Source: Firm-04 sp964392175 | Lineage (GTDB): Bacteria; Bacillota; Clostridia; Oscillospirales; Ruminococcaceae | Direction of reading: 5' to 3' | Assembly: GCA_964392175.1 (NCBI GenBank) | Contig: CAYMOJ010000002.1 | Coordinates: 62,001-126,000 of the forward strand | DNA: 64,000 nucleotides | Part shown: in pieces, positions 15,293-24,052 of the stretch | Layout of the letters: each line of letters begins with the position of its first letter | Position numbering within the stretch: position 1 is the stretch's first letter | Made by a program: the position numbers and the translations under genes | Notes under the pieces: generated by a model | The model's input: the letters and a program-made list of their open reading frames with translations, nothing else | The model's database searches: none | What the model was told of the DNA's origin: nothing

Positions 15293-16126
15293 ATGGCAAT
15301 CAAAGCCTATAAGCCGACTACTCCCGGCCGCCGTGGCATGACCGTTACCGATTACTCCGGTCTTTCCAAGAATGGCCCCGAGAAGTCTCTGTGCGTGACT
15401 CTGAAGAAGAAGTCCGGCAGAAACAGCTACGGCAGAATCACCGTTCGTCATCACGGCGGCGGCGTTCGCCCAAAATACAGAATCATCGACTTCAAGCGTA
15501 ACAAAGATGGCATCAACGCAACTGTTATCAGCTTGGAGTACGATCCGAACCGTTCCGCATTCATCGCGTTGCTTCAGTATGAGGACGGCGAAAAGCGCTA
15601 CATCATCGCTCCGCACGGATTGAAGGTCGGCGATGTGGTTTGCAGTGGCCCGGATGCCGATATCAAGCCCGGCAACGCACTGCCTTTGGCGAACATTCCG
15701 GTTGGTACTTTCATCCACAATATTGAAATGTATCCCGGAAAGGGCGGTCAACTCGTTCGCAGTGCCGGTAACATGGCACAGCTCATGGGCAAGGAAGGTG
15801 CATATGCGCTGATCCGTTTGCCCAGCGGTGAAATGAGAAAGGTTCCCGTCATTGGCAAGGCTACCGTTGGTCAGGTTTCTAACATCGACCACGAAAATGT
15901 TCACTATGGTAAAGCAGGTCGTATCCGTCACATGGGCATTCGTCCCACCGTTCGCGGTTCCGTGATGAACCCCTGCGATCACCCCCATGGCGGTGGTGAG
16001 GGTAAGTCCCCCATCGGTCGCCCCGGCCCTGTAACCCCTTGGGGCAAGCCTGCTCTGGGTTACAAGACTCGTAAGCGCCATAAGGCTTCCGATAAGCTCA
16101 TCGTGAAGAGAAGAAACGGAAAGTAA
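15293..16126 (+). CDS. rplB: 50S ribosomal protein L2
   Basis: 277 residues beginning MAIKAYKPTTPGRRGMTV. The C-terminal CDHPHGGGEGKSPIGRPGP segment holds the conserved His near the peptidyl-transferase centre. AAGGAG precedes the ATG. Start of the second block of the S10 operon after the hairpin cluster. Confidence 0.97.
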   Translation: MAIKAYKPTTPGRRGMTVTDYSGLSKNGPEKSLCVTLKKKSGRNSYGRITVRHHGGGVRPKYRIIDFKRNKDGINATVISLEYDPNRSAFIALLQYEDGEKRYIIAPHGLKVGDVVCSGPDADIKPGNALPLANIPVGTFIHNIEMYPGKGGQLVRSAGNMAQLMGKEGAYALIRLPSGEMRKVPVIGKATVGQVSNIDHENVHYGKAGRIRHMGIRPTVRGSVMNPCDHPHGGGEGKSPIGRPGPVTPWGKPALGYKTRKRHKASDKLIVKRRNGK

Positions 16127-16143
16127 GGAGAGGAGGCTGAACC

Positions 16144-16428
16144 ATGAGCAGAAGCGTTAAGAAGGGCCCTTTCGTGCAGGAAGCTCTTATGAAGAGAGTG
16201 GACGCTATGAACGCGGCCGGTGAGAAGAAGGTTTTGAAAACATGGAGCCGTTCTTCCACGATCTTTCCGGAATTCGTTGGCCACACCTTTGCAGTACATG
16301 ATGGCCGTAAGCATGTTCCGGTTTATGTTACCGAGGAAATGATTGGTCACAAGCTCGGCGAGTTTGCCCCGACCAGAACCTTCCGCGGCCACGCCGGTTC
16401 GAAGACCTCGAACAACGGCAAGAAGTAA
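16144..16428 (+). CDS. rpsS: 30S ribosomal protein S19
   Basis: 94 residues starting MSRSVKKGPFVQEALMKRV; HVPVYVTEEMIGHKLGEFAP is the uS19 signature. It binds 16S RNA in the head with S13. Confidence 0.97.
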   Translation: MSRSVKKGPFVQEALMKRVDAMNAAGEKKVLKTWSRSSTIFPEFVGHTFAVHDGRKHVPVYVTEEMIGHKLGEFAPTRTFRGHAGSKTSNNGKK

Positions 16429-16446
16429 TCGGAAGGAGGAATTTAG

Positions 16447-16821
16447 ATGGCTAAGAACACTACAGCGGAGACCGTTCGTGAGCCGCAGGCAGTCGCAAAG
16501 CTGCGTCTCGCTCGTATTTCGCCTAGAAAGGTACAGGTCGTTCTTGATCTGATCCGCAATCAGCCTGTTGACGTCGCTCTGGCTGCGCTGGATCTGACCC
16601 CCAAGGCTGCTTGTCCTATCGTGAAGAAGCTGCTCTGCTCCGCAATCGCAAATGCCGATAACAACCATTCCATGAATAAGGAAGCGCTGTATGTTGCAAG
16701 CTGCAATGTAGGCCCCGGCCCGATTCTCAAGAGAATCCAGCCCCGCGCACACGGTAGAGCATTCCGCATCAACAAGCGCACTTCCAATATCACCATCATC
16801 CTCAAGGAAAGGGAGGCATAA
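16447..16821 (+). CDS. rplV: 50S ribosomal protein L22
   Basis: 124 residues with a short Ala/Thr/Glu N-terminal extension before the conserved LRLARISPRKVQVVLDLI. The tunnel beta-hairpin region LKRIQPRAHGRAFRINKRTS is intact, with no deletion of the kind that gives macrolide resistance. Confidence 0.97.
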   Translation: MAKNTTAETVREPQAVAKLRLARISPRKVQVVLDLIRNQPVDVALAALDLTPKAACPIVKKLLCSAIANADNNHSMNKEALYVASCNVGPGPILKRIQPRAHGRAFRINKRTSNITIILKEREA

Positions 16822-16826
16822 GTCGA

Positions 16827-17675
16827 ATGGGACAGAAAGTTAATCCGCATGGTATGCGTGTTGGTATCATCAAGGATTGGGATTCCCGCTGGTTCGCCCG
16901 CAAGAAGGAATTCGGTGATACCCTCGTTGAGGACTATAACCTCCGCGAGTACATTAAAAAGACCCTGTATGCCGCCGGTATCGCTCGCGTAGAGATCGAG
17001 CGTATTCCCGAGAAGGTTCGTATTCACATTCACTGCGCAAAGCCCGGTCTTGTGATCGGTCGCGGCGGTGCCGAGATTGATAACCTCCGCAAAAAGCTTG
17101 AGGCGAAGATCGGCAAATCCGTTTCGGTGAATATCATTGAAGTGAAGGTTATGGATCTGTGCGCACAGCTGGTCGCCGAGAAGATCGCGTCCGATCTTGA
17201 GAATCGTGTTGCATTCCGTCGCGCCATGAAGGGCTCCATCGGCAGAACCATGAAAATGGGTGCCAAGGGTATCAAGATCATGTGCAGCGGTCGTCTGGCA
17301 GGTGCCGAGATTGCTCGCTCCGAGTGCTACCACGAGGGTACCATCCCGCTTCAGACCATTCGTGCAGATATCGACTACGGTTTTGCTGAGGCAAACACCA
17401 CCTACGGTCGCATCGGCGTGAAGGTTTGGATCTACAAGGGCGAGGTTCTGAAGGGCGATGCCGCAAAGGCAGCTGCCAATAAGGAGCGCTACGAGAAGAA
17501 GAACGATCGCAGAAATGATGATCGTCGTCGTCGTCGTGATGATCGCAATGGTGGCAACGATCGTAGACAGCGTCGTGATTTTAACGGCAACAACGGCGAT
17601 CGCAGACCTCGTCGCGATTTTAACCAGAATAGAAGAGAAGGAGGTTCTGCAAATGCTGCTTCCAAAGAGAGTTAA
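16827..17675 (+). CDS. rpsC: 30S ribosomal protein S3 with long Arg/Asp/Asn tail
   Basis: 282 residues, about 60 longer than the usual 215-225. The N-terminal KH domain (LVIGRGGAEIDNLRKKL) and C-terminal core are standard. From about residue 222 the protein runs into a low-complexity tail of Arg, Asp, Asn and Gly with a repeated DRRxRRDFN unit. The tail is likely disordered and solvent exposed near the mRNA entry site. The last 23 bases overlap rplP, whose ribosome binding site lies in the tail codons. Confidence 0.96.
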   Translation: MGQKVNPHGMRVGIIKDWDSRWFARKKEFGDTLVEDYNLREYIKKTLYAAGIARVEIERIPEKVRIHIHCAKPGLVIGRGGAEIDNLRKKLEAKIGKSVSVNIIEVKVMDLCAQLVAEKIASDLENRVAFRRAMKGSIGRTMKMGAKGIKIMCSGRLAGAEIARSECYHEGTIPLQTIRADIDYGFAEANTTYGRIGVKVWIYKGEVLKGDAAKAAANKERYEKKNDRRNDDRRRRRDDRNGGNDRRQRRDFNGNNGDRRPRRDFNQNRREGGSANAASKES

Positions 17676-18081
17676 GTACCGCCGTGTACACAGAGGCCGA
17701 CTGACCGGTAAGGCTCTGCGCGGCAACCGCGTCAGCTACGGCGATTTCGGTTTGGTTGCGATGGAACCGTCCTGGATCACTTCCAACCAGATCGAGGCAG
17801 CCCGTATCGCCATGACTCGTTACATCAAGCGTGGCGGTAAAGTTTGGATTAAGATTTTCCCTGACAAGCCCATCACCGAGAAGCCTGCTGAGACCCGAAT
17901 GGGTTCCGGTAAAGGTTCTCCCGAGTACTGGGTCGCAGTGGTGAAGCCCGGCAGAGTCATGTTCGAGATCGCAGGCGTTTCGGAGGAGGTTGCCCGTGAG
18001 GCACTTCGTCTTGCAATGCACAAGCTGCCGGTCAAGTGCAAGATCATTGCCAAGGAGACTGAGGGAGGTATGCAGGCATGA
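17653..18081 (+). CDS. rplP: 50S ribosomal protein L16
   Basis: 142 residues beginning MLLPKRVKYRRVHRGRLTGK, the canonical L16 start. AGAAGGAGG lies 9 nt upstream within the rpsC tail, so translation is coupled. The central KPGRVMFEIAGVSEEVAREA motif is typical. Confidence 0.97.
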   Translation: MLLPKRVKYRRVHRGRLTGKALRGNRVSYGDFGLVAMEPSWITSNQIEAARIAMTRYIKRGGKVWIKIFPDKPITEKPAETRMGSGKGSPEYWVAVVKPGRVMFEIAGVSEEVAREALRLAMHKLPVKCKIIAKETEGGMQA

Positions 18082-18278
18082 AAGCATCTGAAATCAGAAA
18101 GATGACCCTTGAGGAGATGAACGAGACCCTCGCAAACCTCAAGGCTGAACTGTTCAATCTCCGCTTCCAGCTCGCTGCCAATCAGCTTGAGAATACTGCT
18201 CGCCTGAATGCAGTGAAGAAGGACATCGCCCGCGTGAAGACCTGCATTCGTGCCGCTCAGACTGCGGCGAATGCCTGA
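18078..18278 (+). CDS. rpmC: 50S ribosomal protein L29
   Basis: 66 residues, two-helix protein with ELFNLRFQLAANQLENT, the uL29 signature. ATGA overlap with rplP. Confidence 0.96.
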   Translation: MKASEIRKMTLEEMNETLANLKAELFNLRFQLAANQLENTARLNAVKKDIARVKTCIRAAQTAANA

Positions 18279-18295
18279 GTGAAGGAGGAATCATC

Positions 18296-18562
18296 GTGAG
18301 TGAGACCATGGAGAGAAACCTGAGAAAGACCCGTACCGGCAAGGTCATCAGCGATAAGATGGATAAGACGGTCGTCGTCGCGATCATCGATAATGTGGCA
18401 CATCCGCTGTACAAGAAGATCGTGAAGCGTACCGTACACCTGAAGGCGCATGATGAGAACAATGAGTGCCGCGTCGGTGACCGCGTTCTGTTGATGGAGA
18501 CCCGCCCGCTTTCCAAGGATAAGAGATGGCGCGTCGTGAGCATCATCGAGAAGGCAAAGTAA
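18296..18562 (+). CDS. rpsQ: 30S ribosomal protein S17
   Basis: 88 residues with KTRTGKVISDKMDKTVVV and the PLSKDKRWRVV terminus. GTG start after GAAGGAGGA; a second in-frame ATG four codons later is possible. A 93-bp gap with a nested hairpin follows. Confidence 0.96.
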   Translation: MSETMERNLRKTRTGKVISDKMDKTVVVAIIDNVAHPLYKKIVKRTVHLKAHDENNECRVGDRVLLMETRPLSKDKRWRVVSIIEKAK

Positions 18563-18581
18563 TCTCGCTGTAAGAAAGATG

Positions 18582-18630
18582 GCACGGAACTCAAAACAAA
18601 CGGTTGGAAACCGTCTGTCGGATTCTGTGC
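18582..18630 (+). promoter_or_regulatory. Nested hairpin between rpsQ and rplN
   Basis: Outer arms GCACGGAA and TTCTGTGC (one G-U pair) enclose an inner ACGGTT-GGA-AACCGT stem-loop. No T-run follows. Candidate mRNA regulatory or processing element at the S10/spc boundary. Confidence 0.4.
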
Positions 18631-18655
18631 GAACCGTATAAGGGAGGAAATTGCT

Positions 18656-19024
18656 GTGATTCAGATGCAATCCTACTTAAAGGTTGCTGACAACACCGGC
18701 GCAAAGGAGCTTATGTGCATCCGTGTGCTGGGCGGTACTCGCAGACGGTACGCAAACATCGGTGATGTAGTTGTCGCTTCCGTTAAGAAAGCAGCACCCG
18801 GCGGCGTTGTAAAGAAGGGTGACGTTGTTAAGGCCGTTATCGTTCGTTCTGCGAAGGGTCTTCGCAGAGAGGACGGCACTTACATTCGTTTTGATGAGAA
18901 TGCCGCAGTAATCATCAAAGAAGACAAGACCCCCAAGGGCACCCGTATTTTCGGACCGGTAGCCAGAGAGCTGAGAGACCACGACTATGTGAAGATCCTC
19001 AGCCTTGCACCGGAAGTCCTTTGA
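18656..19024 (+). CDS. rplN: 50S ribosomal protein L14
   Basis: 122 residues starting MIQMQSYLKVADNTGAKELM (GTG start, GGGAGG upstream). Conserved FGPVARELRD near the C-terminus. It forms the inter-subunit bridge region with L19 in known structures. Confidence 0.97.
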   Translation: MIQMQSYLKVADNTGAKELMCIRVLGGTRRRYANIGDVVVASVKKAAPGGVVKKGDVVKAVIVRSAKGLRREDGTYIRFDENAAVIIKEDKTPKGTRIFGPVARELRDHDYVKILSLAPEVL

Positions 19025-19040
19025 TTGGAGGTACTCGCAG

Positions 19041-19388
19041 ATGAATAAGGTTCATGTGAAAACCGGCGATACCGTAGTGCTTCGTGTAGGCAAGCCGAGC
19101 GATAAGTACTCCGATGTCGACAAGAAAACACTGCGCACCGGTAAGGTTGTAGCAGTCAGCCCGAAGGAGGGCAAGGTCATCGTTGAAGGCTTCAAGATGA
19201 TCACAAAGCATGTTAAGCCTACCAGAGTCGGCCAGCAGGGCGGTATTGTGAAGGCAGAGTCGCCGATCTACGCCTGCAAAGTGCAGCTTGTTTGCCCCAA
19301 GTGCGGCAAGCCTACCAGAGTCGGTCATTCTGTGGTTGATGGCAAGAAGTTCCGCGTTTGCAAAGAGTGCAACGCGACATTTGAATGA
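19041..19388 (+). CDS. rplX: 50S ribosomal protein L24
   Basis: 115 residues with an N-terminal KOW motif (VKTGDTVVLRVGKPSDK) and a C-terminal zinc-ribbon-like four-cysteine end (CPKCGKPTR...CKEC). The start at 19041 is supported by TTGGAGGT; an earlier in-frame ATG would run into rplN. Confidence 0.96.
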   Translation: MNKVHVKTGDTVVLRVGKPSDKYSDVDKKTLRTGKVVAVSPKEGKVIVEGFKMITKHVKPTRVGQQGGIVKAESPIYACKVQLVCPKCGKPTRVGHSVVDGKKFRVCKECNATFE

Positions 19389-19403
19389 TAAAGGAGAACG
19401 ATG

Positions 19404-19943
19404 ATGGCTAGATTGAAAGACTATTATGCCGGCACCGTCGCTCCGGCACTGATGAAGAAGTTTGGCTACAAGAATGTGATGCAGATTCCTCGTCTTGATA
19501 AGGTCGTGGTCAATGTGGGCGCCGGCGAAGCCAAGGAAAATGCCAAGGCGATCGACGCGATCATGAACGATCTGGGTCTGATCACCGGTCAAAGACCTGT
19601 TGTATGCCGCGCCAAGAAGTCTGTTGCAAACTTCAAGCTCCGTGAGGGTATGCCCATCGGCGTGAAGGTAACACTTCGTGGTGAGAAGATGTGGGATTTC
19701 GTTGATAAGCTGTTCAACATTTCTTTCCCCCGCGTTCGTGACTTCCGCGGTATCAACCCCAACTCCTTTGATGGCAAGGGGAATTACTCCACCGGTCTCA
19801 AAGAGCAGTTGATCTTCCCTGAGATCGAGTACGACAAGATCGATAAGGTGCGCGGTATGGATATCAACTTCATTACAACCGCATCCACCGACGAAGAGGC
19901 CAAGGAGCTGCTTACGCTTTTAGGCGCACCCTTCGCTAAGTAA
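19404..19943 (+). CDS. rplE: 50S ribosomal protein L5
   Basis: 179 residues, MARLKDYYAGTVAPALMKKF; binds 5S rRNA. Two ATGs are adjacent; the second has the better 7-nt spacing to AAGGAG. VNVGAGEAKENAKAID and GQRPVVCRAKKSVANFKLR are family signatures. Confidence 0.97.
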   Translation: MARLKDYYAGTVAPALMKKFGYKNVMQIPRLDKVVVNVGAGEAKENAKAIDAIMNDLGLITGQRPVVCRAKKSVANFKLREGMPIGVKVTLRGEKMWDFVDKLFNISFPRVRDFRGINPNSFDGKGNYSTGLKEQLIFPEIEYDKIDKVRGMDINFITTASTDEEAKELLTLLGAPFAK

Positions 19944-19956
19944 TCAGGAGGAGCAT

Positions 19957-20142
19957 ATGGCAAAGAAATCTATGATTTTAAAGCAGCAGAGAGCACCTAA
20001 GTTCTCTACTCGTGCATACAACAGATGCAAAATCTGCGGCAGACCCCATGCCTATCTCAGAAAGTTCGGTATTTGCCGAATTTGCTTCAGAGAGCTTGCA
20101 CACGATGGTCAGATCCCCGGTGTCAAGAAGGCTAGCTGGTAA
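19957..20142 (+). CDS. rpsN: 30S ribosomal protein S14, zinc-binding short form
   Basis: 61 residues, type Z. Zinc ligands are in CKICGRPHAY and CRICFRELA. AGGAGGAGC precedes the ATG. Confidence 0.97.
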   Translation: MAKKSMILKQQRAPKFSTRAYNRCKICGRPHAYLRKFGICRICFRELAHDGQIPGVKKASW

Positions 20143-20171
20143 ACCGACGATAGAATAGGAGGTCATTCGGC

Positions 20172-20570
20172 ATGCAAATTTCCGATACAATCGCGGATCT
20201 GTTGACACGCATCCGCAATGCAAATTCCGCAAAGCACGCCACGGTTGACATTCCTGCTTCCAATGTGAAGAAGGCGATTACCCAGATCCTGTTGGATGAG
20301 GGTTACATCAAGAGCTTCCAGGTCATCGAGGACGGCAAGCAGGGTATCATCCGCATCAATCTGAAGTACAGCGATAACAGAACGCCTGTCATCAGCGGTC
20401 TTCGCCGTGTATCCAAGCCCGGTCTGCGAATCTATAGCAGCTGCGAGGATATGCCGAAGGTTCGTAAAGGGCTGGGCATTGTCATCGTTTCCACTTCCAA
20501 GGGCATCATGACCGACAAGAAGGCCAGAGAGCTGAATGTCGGCGGCGAAGTGCTCGCTTATATCTGGTAA
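20172..20570 (+). CDS. rpsH: 30S ribosomal protein S8
   Basis: 132 residues starting MQISDTIADLLTRIRNANSA; VSTSKGIMTDKKARE near the C-terminus is the uS8 signature. S8 is the spc operon repressor in E. coli; the nested hairpin before rplN is the nearest candidate target here. Confidence 0.97.
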   Translation: MQISDTIADLLTRIRNANSAKHATVDIPASNVKKAITQILLDEGYIKSFQVIEDGKQGIIRINLKYSDNRTPVISGLRRVSKPGLRIYSSCEDMPKVRKGLGIVIVSTSKGIMTDKKARELNVGGEVLAYIW

Positions 20571-20583
20571 GGGGGGTCGTACA

Positions 20584-21132
20584 ATGTCAAGAATCGGAAG
20601 ACTGCCTATCGCGATTCCCGCCGGCGTAACCGTTACAGTTGACGAGAAGAACTTCGTTACCGTAAAGGGCCCCAAGGGCGAGAACAGCTACCAGGCAAAT
20701 GCAGCAATGAAGATTGCTGTTGAGGGCGCACAGGTCACCGTGACCCGCCCCAACGATCTGAGTGAGAGCCGCGCACTGCACGGTCTGACCAGAACCTTGA
20801 TCGCAAACATGATCCACGGCGTTAGCGAGGGCTACAGCAAAGTGCTGCTCATCGAGGGCGTTGGCTACCGTGCTGCAAAGGACGGCAAGAAGCTGGTTAT
20901 GAACCTCGGGTACTCTCACCAGGTTATCGTTCCCGAAATCGACGGCATCACCATTGATGTACCCAACGCAAACAAGATTGTCATCAACGGTCACGATAAG
21001 CAAGCCGTTGGACAGTTTGCCGCAGAAGTTCGCGAGAAGCGTCCACCGGAGCCTTACAAGGGCAAGGGTATTCGCTACGAGGACGAGTATATCATCCGTA
21101 AGGAAGGCAAAGCCGGCAAGGGCAAGAAATAA
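20584..21132 (+). CDS. rplF: 50S ribosomal protein L6
   Basis: 182 residues starting MSRIGRLPIAIPAGV, with the C-terminal KGKGIRYEDEYIIRKEGK motif. The start at 20584 follows AAGGGGGG; an earlier in-frame ATG lies inside rpsH. Confidence 0.97.
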   Translation: MSRIGRLPIAIPAGVTVTVDEKNFVTVKGPKGENSYQANAAMKIAVEGAQVTVTRPNDLSESRALHGLTRTLIANMIHGVSEGYSKVLLIEGVGYRAAKDGKKLVMNLGYSHQVIVPEIDGITIDVPNANKIVINGHDKQAVGQFAAEVREKRPPEPYKGKGIRYEDEYIIRKEGKAGKGKK

Positions 21133-21150
21133 GGAGAAAGGTGAATTGCT

Positions 21151-21510
21151 ATGGTAAAGAAAATTGACAGCAACAAAGCCCGTCTCAAGAGACATCGCAG
21201 AGTTCGCGCTAAGATCTCCGGCACGCCCGAGCGCCCCAGACTGAGCGTATACCGCTCCACAAAGCACATTTACGCACAGCTGATCGATGATGTAAACGGT
21301 GTGACCATCGTTTCCGCATCTAGCCAGGATAAGGGCTTTGAGGGCAACGGCGGCAACAAGGAAGGCGCACGCCTGGTTGGTGCTGCGATTGCCAAGAAGG
21401 CAGTTGATAAGGGCATCTCCAACGTGGTGTTTGATCGTGGTGGTTACGTCTACCACGGCAGAGTGCAGGAGCTTGCAGACGGCGCCCGCGAGAACGGGTT
21501 GCAGTTCTAA
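21151..21510 (+). CDS. rplR: 50S ribosomal protein L18
   Basis: 119 residues; RVRAKISGTPERPRLSVYRS and DRGGYVYHGRVQELADGARE are diagnostic. Binds 5S rRNA. Confidence 0.97.
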   Translation: MVKKIDSNKARLKRHRRVRAKISGTPERPRLSVYRSTKHIYAQLIDDVNGVTIVSASSQDKGFEGNGGNKEGARLVGAAIAKKAVDKGISNVVFDRGGYVYHGRVQELADGARENGLQF

Positions 21511-21527
21511 AGAAGGAGGGAATTCGA

Positions 21528-22031
21528 TTGGCACTGATTGACGCATCCAATATGGAGCTTATGGAGAAGGTCGTTTCGATTAACCGTGTTAGTAAGACGG
21601 TAAAGGGCGGTCGCATCATGAAATTCTCTGCCCTGGTTGTTGTAGGCGACGGAAACGGCGTTGTTGGCTTCGGCATGGGCAAGTCCGGTGAAGTTCCGGA
21701 CGCTATCCGCAAGGGCATCGAAGATGCGAAGAAGAATCTTGTTCGCGTTTCCCTCCGCGGTACAACCATTCCTCACGAGGTGGTAGGCAAATTTGGCGCA
21801 GGTCGTGTTCTGATGATGCCCGCTGCCCCCGGTACCGGCGTTATCGCAGGTGGTCCCGTCCGTTCGGTCATCGAAGTTGCCGGTATTCAGGATATCCGTA
21901 CCAAGAGCCAGCGTTCTAACAACCCCTTCAATGTTGTGCGTGCCACCATCAACGGTTTGATGGAATGCACCGACGCGAAGGCTGTTGCTGAGAAGCGTGG
22001 TAAGACAACTGCTGAGATCTTCGGCAAATAA
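21528..22031 (+). CDS. rpsE: 30S ribosomal protein S5
   Basis: 167 residues with KVVSINRVSKTVKGGRIMKF and GNGVVGFGMGKSGEVPDAIR. A TTG start is proposed because GAAGGAGGG is 8 nt upstream and no suitable ATG lies closer. Known spectinomycin-resistance positions lie in the loop near residues 25-35. Confidence 0.96.
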   Translation: MALIDASNMELMEKVVSINRVSKTVKGGRIMKFSALVVVGDGNGVVGFGMGKSGEVPDAIRKGIEDAKKNLVRVSLRGTTIPHEVVGKFGAGRVLMMPAAPGTGVIAGGPVRSVIEVAGIQDIRTKSQRSNNPFNVVRATINGLMECTDAKAVAEKRGKTTAEIFGK

Positions 22032-22051
22032 TCGGTTAGGAGTGAGCTGTT

Positions 22052-22228
22052 ATGGCAAAGAATGTGAAGCTCATCAAGAGTCTGATCGGCTGCAAACAGG
22101 ATCAAATTGCAACTGCTCATTCTCTCGGTCTGCGCAAGATCGGCGACTGTACCACGCAGCCCGATAACGCCCAGACACAGGGCAAAGTTCGTAAAATTTC
22201 CCACCTCGTTGAGGTAACTGAAGCTTAA
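22052..22228 (+). CDS. rpmD: 50S ribosomal protein L30
   Basis: 58 residues, MAKNVKLIKSLIGCKQDQIA...SLGLRKIG, the uL30 pattern in its usual place between S5 and L15. TTAGGAGTGAG precedes the ATG. Confidence 0.96.
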   Translation: MAKNVKLIKSLIGCKQDQIATAHSLGLRKIGDCTTQPDNAQTQGKVRKISHLVEVTEA

Positions 22229-22247
22229 TGCAAGGAGGTGCGAACCA

Positions 22248-22691
22248 TTGAAGATTCATGAATTGACTCCTGCTGCTGATTCCAACCGCGAGGTGAAGAG
22301 AGTCGGCAGAGGACACGGTTCCGGTAACGGCAAGACCGCAGGCAAAGGCCATAAGGGTCAGAATGCGCGTTCCGGTGGCGGCGTGAGAATCGGTTTTGAA
22401 GGCGGCCAGATGCCCCTCGCAAGACGCATTCCGAAACGCGGCTTCAACAATATTTTCGCTACTCGTTATTCCACCGTTAATGTCGGCGATCTGAATCGCT
22501 TCGTTGACGGCACTGTTGTGGATACTGAGTTGCTGATCGCTTCCGGTCTTCTGAAGAAGATCGAGAACGGCGGTGTGAAGGTACTGGGCAACGGTGATCT
22601 GACTGCAAAGCTGACCGTGAAGGCTGCAAAGTTCTCTGCGGCAGCAGCAGAAAAAATCGAGAAGGCAGGCGGGAAAGCTGAGGTGATGTAG
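22248..22691 (+). CDS. rplO: 50S ribosomal protein L15
   Basis: 147 residues; MKIHELTPAADSNREVKRVG and the Gly-rich GRGHGSGNGKTAGKGHKGQ are typical. TTG start with CAAGGAGGTG upstream. The stop is 1 bp before the secY start. Confidence 0.96.
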   Translation: MKIHELTPAADSNREVKRVGRGHGSGNGKTAGKGHKGQNARSGGGVRIGFEGGQMPLARRIPKRGFNNIFATRYSTVNVGDLNRFVDGTVVDTELLIASGLLKKIENGGVKVLGNGDLTAKLTVKAAKFSAAAAEKIEKAGGKAEVM

Positions 22692-22692
22692 T

Positions 22693-24036
22693 GTGTTCAA
22701 AACCATGGCTAACGCATGGAAGATTCCGGATATCCGTAAAAAGATCCTGTTCACACTGTTTATCATCGTGATTTTCCGCTTGGGAAGTGCAATTACCGTG
22801 CCGTTCCTTGATACATCTGTGGTTGTTTCGTGGATGGAGGAAAAGGCACAGGGCGGAAACTTTCTCGAGTATTTGAACATCCTTACAGGTGGCGCGCTTT
22901 CACAAGCGACCATCTTCTCCCTTGGTGTTACCCCCACAATTAACGCAAGTATCATTATTCAGCTGCTGACCTACGCATTGCCTCCGCTGGAACGTCTCCA
23001 GCAGGAGGGCGAGGAAGGCAGAAAGAAGCTCAATGTGATTTCTTCCATCGTGGCACTGGGGCTTGCGGTCTTTATGGCAGTTGCCTACTACCTTACATTG
23101 AAGAATATCACTGGCGATGACGGAGGTTCCGCAGTGCTTTATACAAGCGGCTGGGAAGGCATCTTCGCGATGTTTGTCATTATCTGCTGCTTCGTTGCCG
23201 GTTCTTCGTTGATTATCTGGATGGGTAACCGCATCAATGAGCACGGCATCGGTAACGGTATCTCCATGATTCTCTTTGCCGGTATCGTTGCAAGACTGCC
23301 GGAAGAGGTTGGCAGATTGGCAGGTCTGGTCTACGATGACCCCAAGAACTACTTCACATTGGTGATGGTTTATGCGTTGATCTTTGTAGCAATGATCGTC
23401 GGTATCGTCATCATGAACGAGGCAGAACGCCGCATTCCGGTGCAGTACGCAAAACGAGTTGTTGGTAGAAAGCAGTATGGCGGGCAGTCTACGCATTTGC
23501 CCATCAAGGTATGTATGTCTGGCGTTATGCCGATCATCTTCGCGATGAGCTTTATGTCCCTGCCTTCCACGATCGCCATGATTCGCGAGCCGGTCAGTGC
23601 GATTACCGAGGATACCGGTCTGGGCGAGAAGATCTACTACTACTTCATCAACTTCTTCAATATGCAAAGCATCCCTTACGCGATTCTCTATTTCATTCTG
23701 ATTATCGCATTCAACTTCTTCTATGTTTCAATGCAGTATAATCCGATTGAGATCGCAAACAATTTGCGTCAGTCGAATGGTGGAATTCCCGGTATTCGTC
23801 CCGGAAAGCCAACTTCTGACTACATCCAGAAGGTTCTCTCCAAGCTGACCTTGGTTGGTGCAGTGTATCTGGGTATCATTGCGATTTTCCCGATTATCTT
23901 CCTGCAAATCACCAAGCTGAATATTTCGGCTATGAGTGGAACTTCCATTCTTATCGTGGTGAGTGTCGCCATTGAAACTGTCCGTACATTGGAATCCCAG
24001 ATGATGATGCGTCATCACAAGGGCTTCCTCGACTAA
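22693..24036 (+). CDS. secY: Protein translocase subunit SecY
   Basis: 447-residue polytopic membrane protein with about ten helices, the pore of the Sec translocon with SecE and SecG. Signatures: IFRLGSAITVPFLD at the N-terminus, ALPPLERLQQEGEEGRKK, and NPIEIANNLRQSNGGIPGIRPG near the end. GTG start; it follows rplO almost directly and is probably coupled to it. Confidence 0.97.
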   Translation: MFKTMANAWKIPDIRKKILFTLFIIVIFRLGSAITVPFLDTSVVVSWMEEKAQGGNFLEYLNILTGGALSQATIFSLGVTPTINASIIIQLLTYALPPLERLQQEGEEGRKKLNVISSIVALGLAVFMAVAYYLTLKNITGDDGGSAVLYTSGWEGIFAMFVIICCFVAGSSLIIWMGNRINEHGIGNGISMILFAGIVARLPEEVGRLAGLVYDDPKNYFTLVMVYALIFVAMIVGIVIMNEAERRIPVQYAKRVVGRKQYGGQSTHLPIKVCMSGVMPIIFAMSFMSLPSTIAMIREPVSAITEDTGLGEKIYYYFINFFNMQSIPYAILYFILIIAFNFFYVSMQYNPIEIANNLRQSNGGIPGIRPGKPTSDYIQKVLSKLTLVGAVYLGIIAIFPIIFLQITKLNISAMSGTSILIVVSVAIETVRTLESQMMMRHHKGFLD

Positions 24037-24052
24037 GCAATAGGAGGCAGCT

